Shown one piece after another: positions 1 through 7,763 of a DNA stretch of 43,906 nucleotides (its first letter is position 1; every line of letters begins with the position of its first letter). The position numbers and the translations under genes were made by a program. The notes under the pieces are model-generated. The model was not told the DNA's origin. It was given only the letters and a program-made list of their open reading frames with translations, and ran no database searches. Origin of the DNA: Oscillospiraceae bacterium (GTDB lineage Bacteria > Bacillota > Clostridia > Oscillospirales > CAG-272); assembly GCA_015063535.1 (NCBI GenBank), contig SVTY01000013.1, positions 1-43,906 on the forward strand. Direction: 5' to 3'.

Positions 1-66
1 ATCCTCCAAATATGTTTTCTTAGTTTTGACTGGCAGGTCGAACTAATTATATCATATTTGGAGGAT
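1..66. repeat. Long perfect inverted repeat / hairpin at the left edge
   Basis: Bases 1-14 (ATCCTCCAAATATG) are the exact reverse complement of bases 53-66. Inside lies a second near-perfect pairing, TTAGTTTTGAC with GTCGAACTAA, around a TGGCAG loop, so the whole 66 bases fold into one long hairpin with a single internal loop. No reading frame runs through it. A plus-strand terminator follows at 93-115, so it may be the end of an RNA or transcript that begins before the window. I cannot assign it to a known RNA family. Because it starts exactly at base 1, a repeat-driven contig break or assembly artefact is possible. Confidence 0.6.
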
Positions 67-92
67 TTCCTCTCACCGGTTAACCTTTTTTG

Positions 93-117
93 AACCCCGC
101 CACTATGGCGGGGTTTT
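93..117 (+). terminator. Intrinsic terminator, plus strand
   Basis: AACCCCGCC (93-101) pairs with GGCGGGGTT (107-115) around a five-base loop, followed by TTTT. It would end a plus-strand transcript entering from the left. The 13-mer AACCTTTTTTGAA just before it (82-94) recurs at 7703-7715. Confidence 0.75.
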
Positions 118-131
118 CGTTTACAAACCAA

Positions 132-157
132 AAGAGACTGTCACACGGCAGTCTCTT
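132..157 (-). terminator. Intrinsic terminator after whiA
   Basis: AAGAGACTG (132-140) pairs with CAGTCTCTT (149-157). On the minus strand the stem is followed by TTTTGGTTTG, directly after the whiA stop codon. It probably ends the HAD-murB-whiA transcript. Confidence 0.75.
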
Positions 158-170
158 CACTTTTTAGCTT

Positions 171-1076
171 TTAAGCCTTATCGGTGGATGTCTCCCCTGC
201 TGCCTCCATCAGCTTGGACAGACGGCGGTTCAGCCCCGATTTGGAGATGGGCGGCTCATGGAGCAGTGCCAGCTCCTGAAGGGAGGCGGATTCATACTCC
301 ATACGAAGAGCGGCGGTCTGCCGAAGCTCCTTTGGCAGAGTGTCGATCCTTCGGGTGGCGATCAGCTTCTCAATGGCTTCTCTGTGGCGGAGAGATGCGG
401 CAACCGAATGAGAGATGTTGCGAGTCACGCAGTTGGTGGCACGGTTCTCCTGATTGCGGATATCCCGCTCGATACACACGTTGGCAACATCAAAGCTGGT
501 GCCGGAGCAACCGATATAATACAGCAGGTCAGAAATCGAACTATTGCATTTATACGCACATCCGTGCCGTTCTCCTCTCTTTACTCTGATAGGTTTAGCA
601 ATGATATCGGTCAAAAAATTCGACACAAAATTTGCTCTGCCCTCCGTGGGAAAGATCATCTCCGCATGGTATCCCTTTCTGGGATCGGTAACGGTTGCGG
701 TTCCGTAAAATACGCCCCGCAAAAAGGCGATCCGACAGGCGGGACAACGAAATCCGACCGCCATATGCGCCGCTTGATCACATCCGCCATCCAATTGCTC
801 CAAAAAAGCCGATACCCCAGAAGAGCGAAAGGAAAGAACCCAAGTCTTGCGTCCCGCACGAACGGTTTTATTCAACAAAGCATCACAGTTAAACACTTTT
901 TTTAACAAGAATTCCGTTAAGTTTGCGACATTTTCATGATAAAAATACGCAGTCATTCCTCCTTCTGCATCCGTTCGGCAAGCGCAAAGAATACCCAACA
1001 GCAGTGCCTTACGGCAACAGGTCTTTTTGATAGGAAGCTGTAGCAGTTCCTCCGTAATATCCGTAGTAAATGACAT
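171..1076 (-). CDS. whiA: DNA-binding protein WhiA
   Basis: A 301-residue protein recognised as WhiA, the Gram-positive regulator that joins a LAGLIDADG homing-endonuclease-like fold (roughly residues 85-215) to a C-terminal helix-turn-helix. The HTH is clear near residues 240-290, with the family segment PPISKSGLNRRL. In streptomycetes WhiA controls sporulation septation; in Firmicutes it influences cell division and chromosome segregation. It starts nine bases after the murB stop and is the last gene of the HAD-murB-whiA set. In many Firmicutes whiA follows rapZ and yvcK; both are missing here. Length is normal. Confidence 0.95.
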   Translation of the reverse strand: MSFTTDITEELLQLPIKKTCCRKALLLGILCACRTDAEGGMTAYFYHENVANLTEFLLKKVFNCDALLNKTVRAGRKTWVLSFRSSGVSAFLEQLDGGCDQAAHMAVGFRCPACRIAFLRGVFYGTATVTDPRKGYHAEMIFPTEGRANFVSNFLTDIIAKPIRVKRGERHGCAYKCNSSISDLLYYIGCSGTSFDVANVCIERDIRNQENRATNCVTRNISHSVAASLRHREAIEKLIATRRIDTLPKELRQTAALRMEYESASLQELALLHEPPISKSGLNRRLSKLMEAAGETSTDKA

Positions 1077-1085
1077 TGCTCCTCC

Positions 1086-1988
1086 TTATGTATCCATCAG
1101 GCGAACTTCCCGCTCCAGCTCTACGCCGAAGCGTTCCCATACCGTACAGCGGACGTGCGTTTCCAAGGCAAGAATATCCGCCGCCGTAGCATCACCTGTA
1201 TTGATGAGAAAGCCCGCATGCTTTTCGGAGACAGCGGCACCGCCCACCGAAAAGCCCTTTAGTCCACAATCCTCGATCAGCTTCCCCGCAAAATGCCCAT
1301 CGGGGCGTTTGAAATAGCTTCCCGCACTGGGGTACTCCAGCGGCTGTTTCTCCCGTCGGGAACGTGCCAACTCCTTCATTGCCCTTCGAATCTTGGGCGG
1401 GTCTCCGTTTTTCAGAGAAAACTCGGCAGACAGGCAGATCAGCCGAGGCTCTTGCCCGTAAATGCTCTGCCGATATCCGAAGCGGTGGTCGGTGACAGAT
1501 AAAAGCTCACCCGTGTCGGTATCCAGTGCAAGGCTTTTCGTAGCCACATCGGACACAGCACCGCCGTAAGCCCCCGCATTCATAAACATGGCACCGCCCA
1601 CACTGCCGGGGATCCCCCCCGCAAATTCCAAGCCCGAAAGCCCCGCCGTTGCCGCCGCCGAAGCAAGAACGGCAAGGGAGACGCCCGCCTCCGCACGAAT
1701 CGTCTGCCCTTCCACCGTCAGACGGGAAAGCCCGCCTGTCAGGATCAGCGCACGCTCCATACGTCCGTCTCCAAAGAGCAGATTGGAGCCCCGTCCGATG
1801 ACCGCAAAGGGTACTTCCTCCTCACGGAGCAGATGCACTGCCGACACAAGCTGTTCGATTTTCTCGGGACAGATCACAAGTGCCGCCGTGCCGCCGACCC
1901 GAAAGGTGCAAAGCTCCTTCAGAGACTGCTCGGTACGGAATCCGATGCCCTGTCGCTCCAAAAGGTGAACGATCTTATCGTTTCTCAT
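1086..1988 (-). CDS. murB: UDP-N-acetylenolpyruvoylglucosamine reductase MurB
   Basis: A 300-residue cytoplasmic flavoprotein of the peptidoglycan precursor pathway that reduces UDP-GlcNAc-enolpyruvate to UDP-MurNAc with NADPH. The FAD-binding region shows VIGRGSNLLF and GIPGSVGGAMFMNAGAYGG. The substrate-binding half shows AGSYFKRP, which carries the family's active-site serine, followed by GKLIEDCGLKG. The start codon overlaps the stop of the upstream HAD gene by four bases (ATGA), indicating translational coupling. Length is typical of the shorter Gram-positive form. Confidence 0.97.
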   Translation of the reverse strand: MRNDKIVHLLERQGIGFRTEQSLKELCTFRVGGTAALVICPEKIEQLVSAVHLLREEEVPFAVIGRGSNLLFGDGRMERALILTGGLSRLTVEGQTIRAEAGVSLAVLASAAATAGLSGLEFAGGIPGSVGGAMFMNAGAYGGAVSDVATKSLALDTDTGELLSVTDHRFGYRQSIYGQEPRLICLSAEFSLKNGDPPKIRRAMKELARSRREKQPLEYPSAGSYFKRPDGHFAGKLIEDCGLKGFSVGGAAVSEKHAGFLINTGDATAADILALETHVRCTVWERFGVELEREVRLMDT

Positions 1989-2689
1989 GACCCTTCTCCT
2001 TGCATGATCGTCTCATAGATCTGTTGAAAATCCGTTGCCTCATAGGTCAACCGCTCTCGAAGCTCCGCAGGAACGGACTTTCCCTTGGGATTGTAAAAGC
2101 AGGTGTCGATGCCGAAGCCGATCCCGCCCGGAATATCCGAGGTCAGCGAATCTCCCACCAACAGCGTATTTTCCCGCCGAAAGTCGGGAATATGCGCCGC
2201 CACGTACTCAAAATACCGATGGTCGGGCTTTTCGTATCCGATCACATCGGAAATAAACACATCCTCAAAATAAGGAGAAAGACCGCTGTTCGCCCATCTG
2301 CCCCGCTGAATCGACTCAGTACCGTTGGTAACAAGATACAGCCGTACCGCTCCGTACAGGCACTGACAAAGCTCCTTCGCCCCCGCAAGGACGTAGCCCT
2401 TTCCCGACAGATGCGTCATATATCGGACGGCGGTCTCCTTGGGGTCGGCATGTAAGCCATACTCGGCAAACAACAGCTCGAACCGATGGTAAAACAGCAC
2501 CTGCTTTTCGATCTCTCCCCGTTCCAGCCGCTTCCACAGACTGTCGTTGATGGCACTGTATACGGTCAGCATCTCCTCGGTCGGAGACAGCCCCATATCC
2601 GAAAGTGTCTGTGCCACCGACTCCTTCTCGCTTCGGAGAAAGTCCAAAAGCGTGCCGTCCGCATCAAAAAGCACCGTTGTATATCGCAT
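1985..2689 (-). CDS. HAD-superfamily hydrolase, YjjG-type nucleotidase
   Basis: A 234-residue HAD phosphatase. Motif I is DADGT (D9 nucleophile, D11 acid), the motif II region reads VTNGT, the motif III lysine lies in GYEKPD, and motif IV is VGDSLTSDIPGG. The overall pattern resembles the YjjG family, which removes phosphate from non-canonical pyrimidine nucleotides; that substrate is inferred from resemblance. It is the first gene of the minus-strand operon, with a good promoter at 2722-2750, and overlaps murB by four bases. A house-cleaning role is likely; no specific link to cell-wall synthesis is visible. Confidence 0.85.
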   Translation of the reverse strand: MRYTTVLFDADGTLLDFLRSEKESVAQTLSDMGLSPTEEMLTVYSAINDSLWKRLERGEIEKQVLFYHRFELLFAEYGLHADPKETAVRYMTHLSGKGYVLAGAKELCQCLYGAVRLYLVTNGTESIQRGRWANSGLSPYFEDVFISDVIGYEKPDHRYFEYVAAHIPDFRRENTLLVGDSLTSDIPGGIGFGIDTCFYNPKGKSVPAELRERLTYEATDFQQIYETIMQGEGS

Positions 2690-2721
2690 TTATCTCGCCG
2701 CCTTTCACTGAAATCACTATT

Positions 2722-2750
2722 ATTATACTATCTTTCCCGCTTTTTTTCAA
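2722..2750 (-). promoter_or_regulatory. Sigma-A-type promoter for the HAD-murB-whiA operon
   Basis: On the minus strand, TTGAAA (2750-2745), a 17-base spacer and TATAAT (2727-2722) lie about 33 bases before the HAD start codon. It is divergent from the promoter at 2790-2818. Confidence 0.75.
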
Positions 2751-2768
2751 CCACCTTTGAAAATAATT

Positions 2769-2779
2769 GTGAAATTCAC
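2769..2779. promoter_or_regulatory. Palindrome between two divergent promoters
   Basis: GTGAA-A-TTCAC is a perfect dyad lying between the -35 elements of the two divergent promoters. It is placed like an operator that could influence both directions, but no regulator can be named. Confidence 0.35.
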
Positions 2780-2789
2780 GAAATATCTC

Positions 2790-2818
2790 TTGAAAAAAAG
2801 GCGCAAATGCGATATAAT
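2790..2818 (+). promoter_or_regulatory. Sigma-A-type promoter for the Gfo/Idh gene
   Basis: TTGAAA (2790-2795), a 17-base spacer and TATAAT (2813-2818) lie 34 bases before the GTG start at 2853. This is probably also the entry promoter for the following plus-strand genes. Confidence 0.75.
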
Positions 2819-2852
2819 TATAAAGAGAGATTTTTTGATTGGGAGGATCACT

Positions 2853-3986
2853 GTGAAACAGGAATATCGGATCGGACTTTTGGGCTTCGGCTTTATGGGC
2901 AAGACACACGCCTATTGCATACAAAATCTGCCCTACTATTACGGAGATCTTCCCTTCACCGCACGAATTAAGGGCATTTGCACCCGAAGCGAGGAAAAAT
3001 CCCGTGCGGCGGCAAGGGAGTACGGCTTTGCGGTAGCAACAACGGAGGAGGATCGGCTCATATACGATCCCGATATTGATATCATCGACATCTGTACCCC
3101 CAATATCTGCCACTACGATACCGCCAAACGGGCGTTGGCGGCGGGAAAGCATATCTACTGCGAAAAGCCGTTGGCAGTCACCGCCGAGCAGGCGGCAGAG
3201 CTTGCGGCATTGGCAAAGGAAAGCGGCAGGATCGGCACAGTGGTGTTCAACAACCGCCATATCGCCCCCATTCTTCGGGCGGAGGAGTTGATCCGTGAGG
3301 GACGGATCGGACGGGTGCTGTCCTTTTCGGCGGAGTATCTGCACAATAGCTGTACCGATGTCTGCCGTCCTGCGGGATGGAAGCAAAACTCGGATATCTG
3401 CGGCGGCGGTGTGCTGTTCGACCTCGGCTCCCATGCCATTGATCTCATTTATATGCTGTGCGGAGAATTTGAGAGCGTGTACGGTGTACCGCAGATCGCC
3501 TTCCCCAACCGCACGGGTATGAACGGCGAGAACTGGCAGACCAATGCGGACGAGGCGTTTTATCTGCTTGCCCGTCTGCGCTCGGGTGCGGTTGGCACCA
3601 TTACGGTCAGTAAGCTGGTCAACGGAGCCAACGACGACTTCAATGTGTCGATCTACGGAGAAAAGGGCTCCTTGAAATTTTCTCTGATGCAACCCAATTT
3701 TCTGTATTTTTACGATGCCACGCAAAAAACACCGTCCTTGGGCGGTATGAACGGATACACCGCCATCGAATGCGTGGGGCGCTATCCCGCCCCCGGCGGT
3801 GCCTTCCCTGCACCGAAGGCGCCCTCCTCTTGGATCAGAGGACATGTGGAGAGCATGTACCGCTTCCTGTCAGCGATCCACACAGGCGTACAGAATGCCC
3901 CCGATTTTACGGACGGAGCCTATGTACAGGCGGTGATGGATGCCGCCTATCGCTCGGCACAGGAAAAGAAAGAAATTCAACTGTAA
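2853..3986 (+). CDS. Gfo/Idh/MocA family NAD(P)-dependent oxidoreductase
   Basis: A 377-residue protein of the glucose-fructose oxidoreductase / inositol dehydrogenase family. I chose the GTG at 2853: GGGAGG sits seven bases before it, and the longer frame from 2757 would run through the promoter. The Rossmann glycine motif GFGFMG is at residues 11-16 and the family EKP motif (YCEKPLA) at about 104-106. The C-terminal substrate domain shows GGGVLFDLGSHAIDL. Members oxidise or reduce sugars, inositols and similar alcohols using NAD(P); the substrate here cannot be read from sequence. It is followed 30 bases later by coaE, which gives no metabolic clue. Confidence 0.9.
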   Translation: MKQEYRIGLLGFGFMGKTHAYCIQNLPYYYGDLPFTARIKGICTRSEEKSRAAAREYGFAVATTEEDRLIYDPDIDIIDICTPNICHYDTAKRALAAGKHIYCEKPLAVTAEQAAELAALAKESGRIGTVVFNNRHIAPILRAEELIREGRIGRVLSFSAEYLHNSCTDVCRPAGWKQNSDICGGGVLFDLGSHAIDLIYMLCGEFESVYGVPQIAFPNRTGMNGENWQTNADEAFYLLARLRSGAVGTITVSKLVNGANDDFNVSIYGEKGSLKFSLMQPNFLYFYDATQKTPSLGGMNGYTAIECVGRYPAPGGAFPAPKAPSSWIRGHVESMYRFLSAIHTGVQNAPDFTDGAYVQAVMDAAYRSAQEKKEIQL

Positions 3987-4016
3987 CGATATCCTGATAA
4001 AAAGGAGGGTATACTT

Positions 4017-4637
4017 ATGACGATCATTGGGATCACCGGTCCCTCGGGAGCGGGAAAATCCATGCTTTCGGACTATCTGAAGGAGCGGGGGCTTCCTGTC
4101 CTTGACGCAGATGCGGTCTATCATGAGCTTCTTCTCCCTCCCTCCCCCTGTCTCGATGCGCTGCGGTCTGCCTTCGGCTCGGATATCTTTTTCGACGACG
4201 GAACACTGAACCGTCGGGCACTGTCCGACATCGTCTTTCATGACAAGGCAAAGCTGACGCGATTGAACGAAACGGTTCTGGGGCTCGTTTTGGCAGAGCT
4301 CCGCCAACGCATTGCCGCACTTGCCAAGGCGGGCGAGACGGCGGTGGCGGTCGATGCGCCGACCCTGATTGAATCGGGCTTCCACAGGGAATGCTCCGCC
4401 GTGGTCTCTGTGCTGGCTCCCGCCGAGCTGCGCCTTGCTCGGATCATGGAGCGGGATGGGCTTTCCCCGGAGGCAGCACAGGCAAGACTGCAAGCGCAAC
4501 AAAAGGACGGATTTTATCGGGCGCACTCGCAGTACATTTTAATCAATGAGGGCAGACAGGAGGAATTTTTCGCCAAGTGCGATGAGCTTTTGTCTCGGTG
4601 GAGAATCTCTCCCCTCCCCCCTGTCGATCTAATGTGA
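4017..4637 (+). CDS. coaE: Dephospho-CoA kinase CoaE
   Basis: A 206-residue P-loop kinase that phosphorylates the 3'-hydroxyl of dephospho-CoA in the last step of coenzyme A synthesis. The Walker A motif GPSGAGKS is at residues 8-15, followed by the family DADAVYHELL segment. A Q-K-D-G-F-Y-R stretch near the C-terminus fits the lid/CoA region. A strong AAGGAGGG site precedes the ATG. The next gene begins 11 bases after the stop, so the two are probably co-transcribed. Confidence 0.93.
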   Translation: MTIIGITGPSGAGKSMLSDYLKERGLPVLDADAVYHELLLPPSPCLDALRSAFGSDIFFDDGTLNRRALSDIVFHDKAKLTRLNETVLGLVLAELRQRIAALAKAGETAVAVDAPTLIESGFHRECSAVVSVLAPAELRLARIMERDGLSPEAAQARLQAQQKDGFYRAHSQYILINEGRQEEFFAKCDELLSRWRISPLPPVDLM

Positions 4638-4648
4638 AAGGAGCCTCT

Positions 4649-5242
4649 ATGCGATCATCCAAACGAATTTTTGTTATGATCCTCATTTTCTGCATCGCCA
4701 TCGCCATTGGGATCGGTGTGGATCTTACATGGAATGCGGTGGAGCAAAACACCCATCCGCAAGGATATGCCGAGGCAGTTACCAAATACTCGGCAGAATA
4801 CAACATCCCCGAATATGTGATCTATGCGGTCATCAAGACCGAAAGCGACTTTGAGCCAACAGCAGAATCGGTCGCAGGTGCCAAGGGGCTGATGCAAATG
4901 ATGCCCGATACCTTTACATGGCTGACGGGAGAGGAGCATCTAAAGGAACACCTGCCCGTGTCTGCCTTGGAGCAGCCAGAAGTCAGTATCCGATACGGCA
5001 CCTACTATCTGCGGTATCTGTACCGCAAGTTCGACTACAACTGGGATCACGCCCTTGCCGCTTACAACGGAGGCGAAGGGAATGTGGCAAGCTGGCTGAA
5101 GGATCCCGACTGTGTGGACGAAGAGGGCAATCTTACATACATCCCCTTCCCCGAGACCCGTTCCTATGTGTCCAAGGTCAACTCGGCGATCGAGGTGTAT
5201 CAAAAACTATATTACGAACCGAATGAAGGAGTATCCACATGA
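4649..5242 (+). CDS. Membrane-anchored lytic transglycosylase (SLT domain)
   Basis: A 197-residue protein that cleaves the MurNAc-GlcNAc bond of peptidoglycan with formation of 1,6-anhydro-MurNAc. The start is the ATG at 4649 behind AAAGGAG; a longer in-frame start would overlap coaE. Residues about 7-25 form a single N-terminal membrane helix, so the enzyme acts outside the membrane. The SLT motifs are present: KTESDF with catalytic Glu65, AKGLMQMMPDT, and AAYNGGEGNV near the end. Its stop overlaps the next start codon (ATGA). Expected roles are wall remodelling, possibly during division or sporulation. Confidence 0.92.
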   Translation: MRSSKRIFVMILIFCIAIAIGIGVDLTWNAVEQNTHPQGYAEAVTKYSAEYNIPEYVIYAVIKTESDFEPTAESVAGAKGLMQMMPDTFTWLTGEEHLKEHLPVSALEQPEVSIRYGTYYLRYLYRKFDYNWDHALAAYNGGEGNVASWLKDPDCVDEEGNLTYIPFPETRSYVSKVNSAIEVYQKLYYEPNEGVST

Positions 5243-6606
5243 CAAAATCCGAACTGATCTACGAAAAAAAGACGGTCTACGAAAAGGCGGGCAAGGAGGT
5301 CACACAGGCGGCGTTCGCCTATGCGGAGGGCTACAAGCATTATCTGGATGCGGGCAAGACCGAGCGAGAGGCACTGAAGGAATCCATTGCCATGGCAGAG
5401 GCGTGCGGCTATCAGGAATACCGACTTGGCGATCCCATCCAAGCCGGCGACAGGCTGTATTATAACAACCGAGGCAGAAATCTGTTTGTGTTCTCGGTGG
5501 GAAGCGAGCCGATCCAAAACGGAATCCGCATCACCGTGGCGCATATTGACGCCCCTCGAATCGATCTGAAGCAGTGTCCGCTGTATGAGGACGGCGGCAT
5601 GGCGTTCTTCAAGACCCATTATTACGGCGGCATCCGCAAGTATCAGTGGGTGGCAACGCCCCTTTCTCTCCACGGCGTGGTGGCGACCAAAGACGGACGG
5701 CTGTTGGATATCACCATCGGAGAGGACGAAGCCGATCCCCTGTTTTATATCAACGATCTGTTGCCCCACTTGGGTCAGGAGCAAAGCAAAAAGCCCCTGT
5801 CCGAGGGGATCACGGGAGAGCAGTTGAACGTACTGGTGGGAAGCATGCCCGATGAGGAAGAAAAGTCTGTCACGCTTCATATCTTGCAGCTGCTGAATGA
5901 AAAATACGGTATCACCGAGGATGATTTTCTGTCCTCCGAGCTGTGTGTCGTCCCCGCCGCCAAGGCGAGAGATGTGGGACTGGATCGTTCGATGATCGGT
6001 GCCTACGGACATGACGACCGTGTGTGCGCTTACCCCATTCTGACGGCTCTGCTGGACGATGAGGACACCACCCACACCAAGCTCTGCATTCTTGCCGACA
6101 AAGAGGAAACGGGCAGTGACGGACCCGGAGGTATGCAGAGCGATCTGATCCTTGACATTATCAACGAAATTGCCACCGCCCTTGGTGGCAATCCCGCCGT
6201 AGTTCGGGCAAACTCCAAGTGTCTGTCTGCCGATGTTTCGGCGGCATATGACCCCAATTTTCCCGAGGTGTTTGAAAAGCGGAATACCCCCCTGCTCTCT
6301 TGCGGTGCGGTCTTTACCAAATTCACAGGCTCCCGCGGCAAATCGGGCACCAACGATGCCACTGCCGAATACATCGGCTGGCTCCGTGGCGTACTGTCCC
6401 ACGATGATGTGGTATGGCAGGCGGGTGAGCTTGGCAAGGTGGATTGCGGCGGAGGCGGAACGGTTGCCAAGTACGTTTCCATGCACAACATCGACACAAT
6501 TGATCTGGGCGTTCCCGTGATCTCCATGCACGCCCCTTGGGAGGTCATTGCCAAGGTCGATCTGTATGAGACCTACCGTGCCGCACGGGCATTTTACAAG
6601 TATTAA
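5239..6606 (+). CDS. M18-family aminopeptidase
   Basis: A 455-residue zinc metallopeptidase of the M18 (aminopeptidase I) family, which removes N-terminal amino acids, often acidic or neutral ones, from peptides in the cytoplasm. The metal-binding pattern is visible: VAHIDAPR, DKEETGSDGPGG (catalytic Glu followed by metal-binding Glu), GHDDRVCAYPIL, and SMHAPWEV near the C-terminus with the last histidine ligand. The ATG overlaps the preceding stop and has AAGGAG upstream. No signal peptide. Length is typical. Confidence 0.93.
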   Translation: MTKSELIYEKKTVYEKAGKEVTQAAFAYAEGYKHYLDAGKTEREALKESIAMAEACGYQEYRLGDPIQAGDRLYYNNRGRNLFVFSVGSEPIQNGIRITVAHIDAPRIDLKQCPLYEDGGMAFFKTHYYGGIRKYQWVATPLSLHGVVATKDGRLLDITIGEDEADPLFYINDLLPHLGQEQSKKPLSEGITGEQLNVLVGSMPDEEEKSVTLHILQLLNEKYGITEDDFLSSELCVVPAAKARDVGLDRSMIGAYGHDDRVCAYPILTALLDDEDTTHTKLCILADKEETGSDGPGGMQSDLILDIINEIATALGGNPAVVRANSKCLSADVSAAYDPNFPEVFEKRNTPLLSCGAVFTKFTGSRGKSGTNDATAEYIGWLRGVLSHDDVVWQAGELGKVDCGGGGTVAKYVSMHNIDTIDLGVPVISMHAPWEVIAKVDLYETYRAARAFYKY

Positions 6607-6614
6607 GGAGTGCT

Positions 6615-7685
6615 ATGTTAGACAAGCTAAAGGATGCCGAAGGGCGGTATATGACCATTGAGGGTGAGCTGGCACGCCCTGACCTGTTTGCCGACCCCGA
6701 GCGATATACGTCGCTGATGAAGGAATATAAGTCGCTGACCCCCGTCATCGAAGCCTATCGGGCATACCGACGGGCGGTGAGCGACAAGGAAGAAGCCGAG
6801 CTACTCCTCTCGAAGTCGGCAGATTCCGAGCTGAAGGAATTGGCGTCGGAGGAGTTAAAGGATGCCAAAGCACGCATGGAAGCCCTGTCGGAGGAATTGA
6901 AGCTCCTGCTTCTCCCCAGAGACCCCAACGATGACAAAAATGTAATGATAGAGATCCGCAGCGGAGCGGGTGGCGAGGAGGCGGCTCTGTTTGCCGCCGT
7001 CCTGTACCGCATGTATTCCATGTATGCCCAGACCTGCGGCTACAAGCTCTCGCTGATGAACGCCAACGAGACCGAGCTGGGGGGCTTTAAGGAAGTGACC
7101 TTTATGGTGGAGGGAGACGGTGTTTATTCCCGCTTCAAGTTTGAAAGCGGCGTACATCGGGTACAGCGGGTTCCCGAAACCGAATCACAGGGGCGCATTC
7201 AGACCTCCACCGCCACCGTGGCGGTGCTTCCCGAGGCGGAGGATATTGAGGTGGAGATCAACCCTGCCGATCTCATCATCGAATCCTGCAAGTCCAGCGG
7301 AGCGGGCGGTCAGCACATCAACAAGACCGAATCGGCGGTGCGCCTGACCCACAAACCGTCGGGCATCGTCATCGAATGTCAGGAGGAGCGCAGTCAGTTC
7401 AAAAATCGCGACAAGGCGCTGAAAATGCTCAAGACCAAGCTCTATGACATCAAGATGACCGAGCAAAACGAAAGGATCGCCTCCGACCGTAAAAGTCAGG
7501 TGGGAACGGGCGACCGAAGCGAGCGCATCCGTACCTATAACTATCCCCAAGGCAGAGTGACCGATCACCGCATCGGGCTGACCCTCTATTCGCTGGAGTC
7601 CTTTCTCAACGGCAACATCGGGGGTATGATCGATGCCCTCATTACAGCAGACACGGCAGAAAAGCTCAAGGCAAGCGAAGATTAG
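6615..7685 (+). CDS. prfA: Peptide chain release factor 1
   Basis: A 356-residue class I release factor that reads UAA and UAG and triggers peptidyl-tRNA hydrolysis. The catalytic GGQ motif is at residues 231-233 and the stop-codon-reading PxT motif of RF1 (P-E-T) at 187-189. It begins eight bases after the aminopeptidase stop with AAGGAG. In many bacteria prmC, which methylates the GGQ glutamine, lies next to prfA; it is absent here and Sua5 follows directly. Confidence 0.97.
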   Translation: MLDKLKDAEGRYMTIEGELARPDLFADPERYTSLMKEYKSLTPVIEAYRAYRRAVSDKEEAELLLSKSADSELKELASEELKDAKARMEALSEELKLLLLPRDPNDDKNVMIEIRSGAGGEEAALFAAVLYRMYSMYAQTCGYKLSLMNANETELGGFKEVTFMVEGDGVYSRFKFESGVHRVQRVPETESQGRIQTSTATVAVLPEAEDIEVEINPADLIIESCKSSGAGGQHINKTESAVRLTHKPSGIVIECQEERSQFKNRDKALKMLKTKLYDIKMTEQNERIASDRKSQVGTGDRSERIRTYNYPQGRVTDHRIGLTLYSLESFLNGNIGGMIDALITADTAEKLKASED

Positions 7686-7700
7686 AAAGAATAGGATTTT

Positions 7701-7726
7701 GGAACCTTTTTTGAAAGAAAGGTTCC
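7701..7726. repeat. Short hairpin element between prfA and sua5
   Basis: GGAACCTTT (7701-7709) pairs perfectly with AAAGGTTCC (7718-7726). There is no clear U-run on either side, so it is a poor terminator. It shares AACCTTTTTTGAA with bases 82-94 and resembles a small hairpin that I recall as frequent between genes in Oscillospirales genomes. It may be a dispersed palindromic repeat or an RNA-stability element. Confidence 0.5.
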
Positions 7727-7763
7727 AAGTCTCAAAAGAACTTCAAAAAACACAGGATGTTAC

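Noticed and set aside
1-66. Possible 3' end of a 23S rRNA gene
   Set aside because: GACTGGCAGGTCGA only vaguely resembles the end of 23S rRNA, and the rest does not continue as rRNA or as a 5S spacer.
2664-3845. A 393-residue open frame on the minus strand
   Set aside because: Antisense to the Gfo/Idh oxidoreductase, which has the Rossmann and EKP motifs.
5212-6531. A 439-residue open frame on the minus strand
   Set aside because: Antisense to the M18 aminopeptidase, whose motifs are complete.
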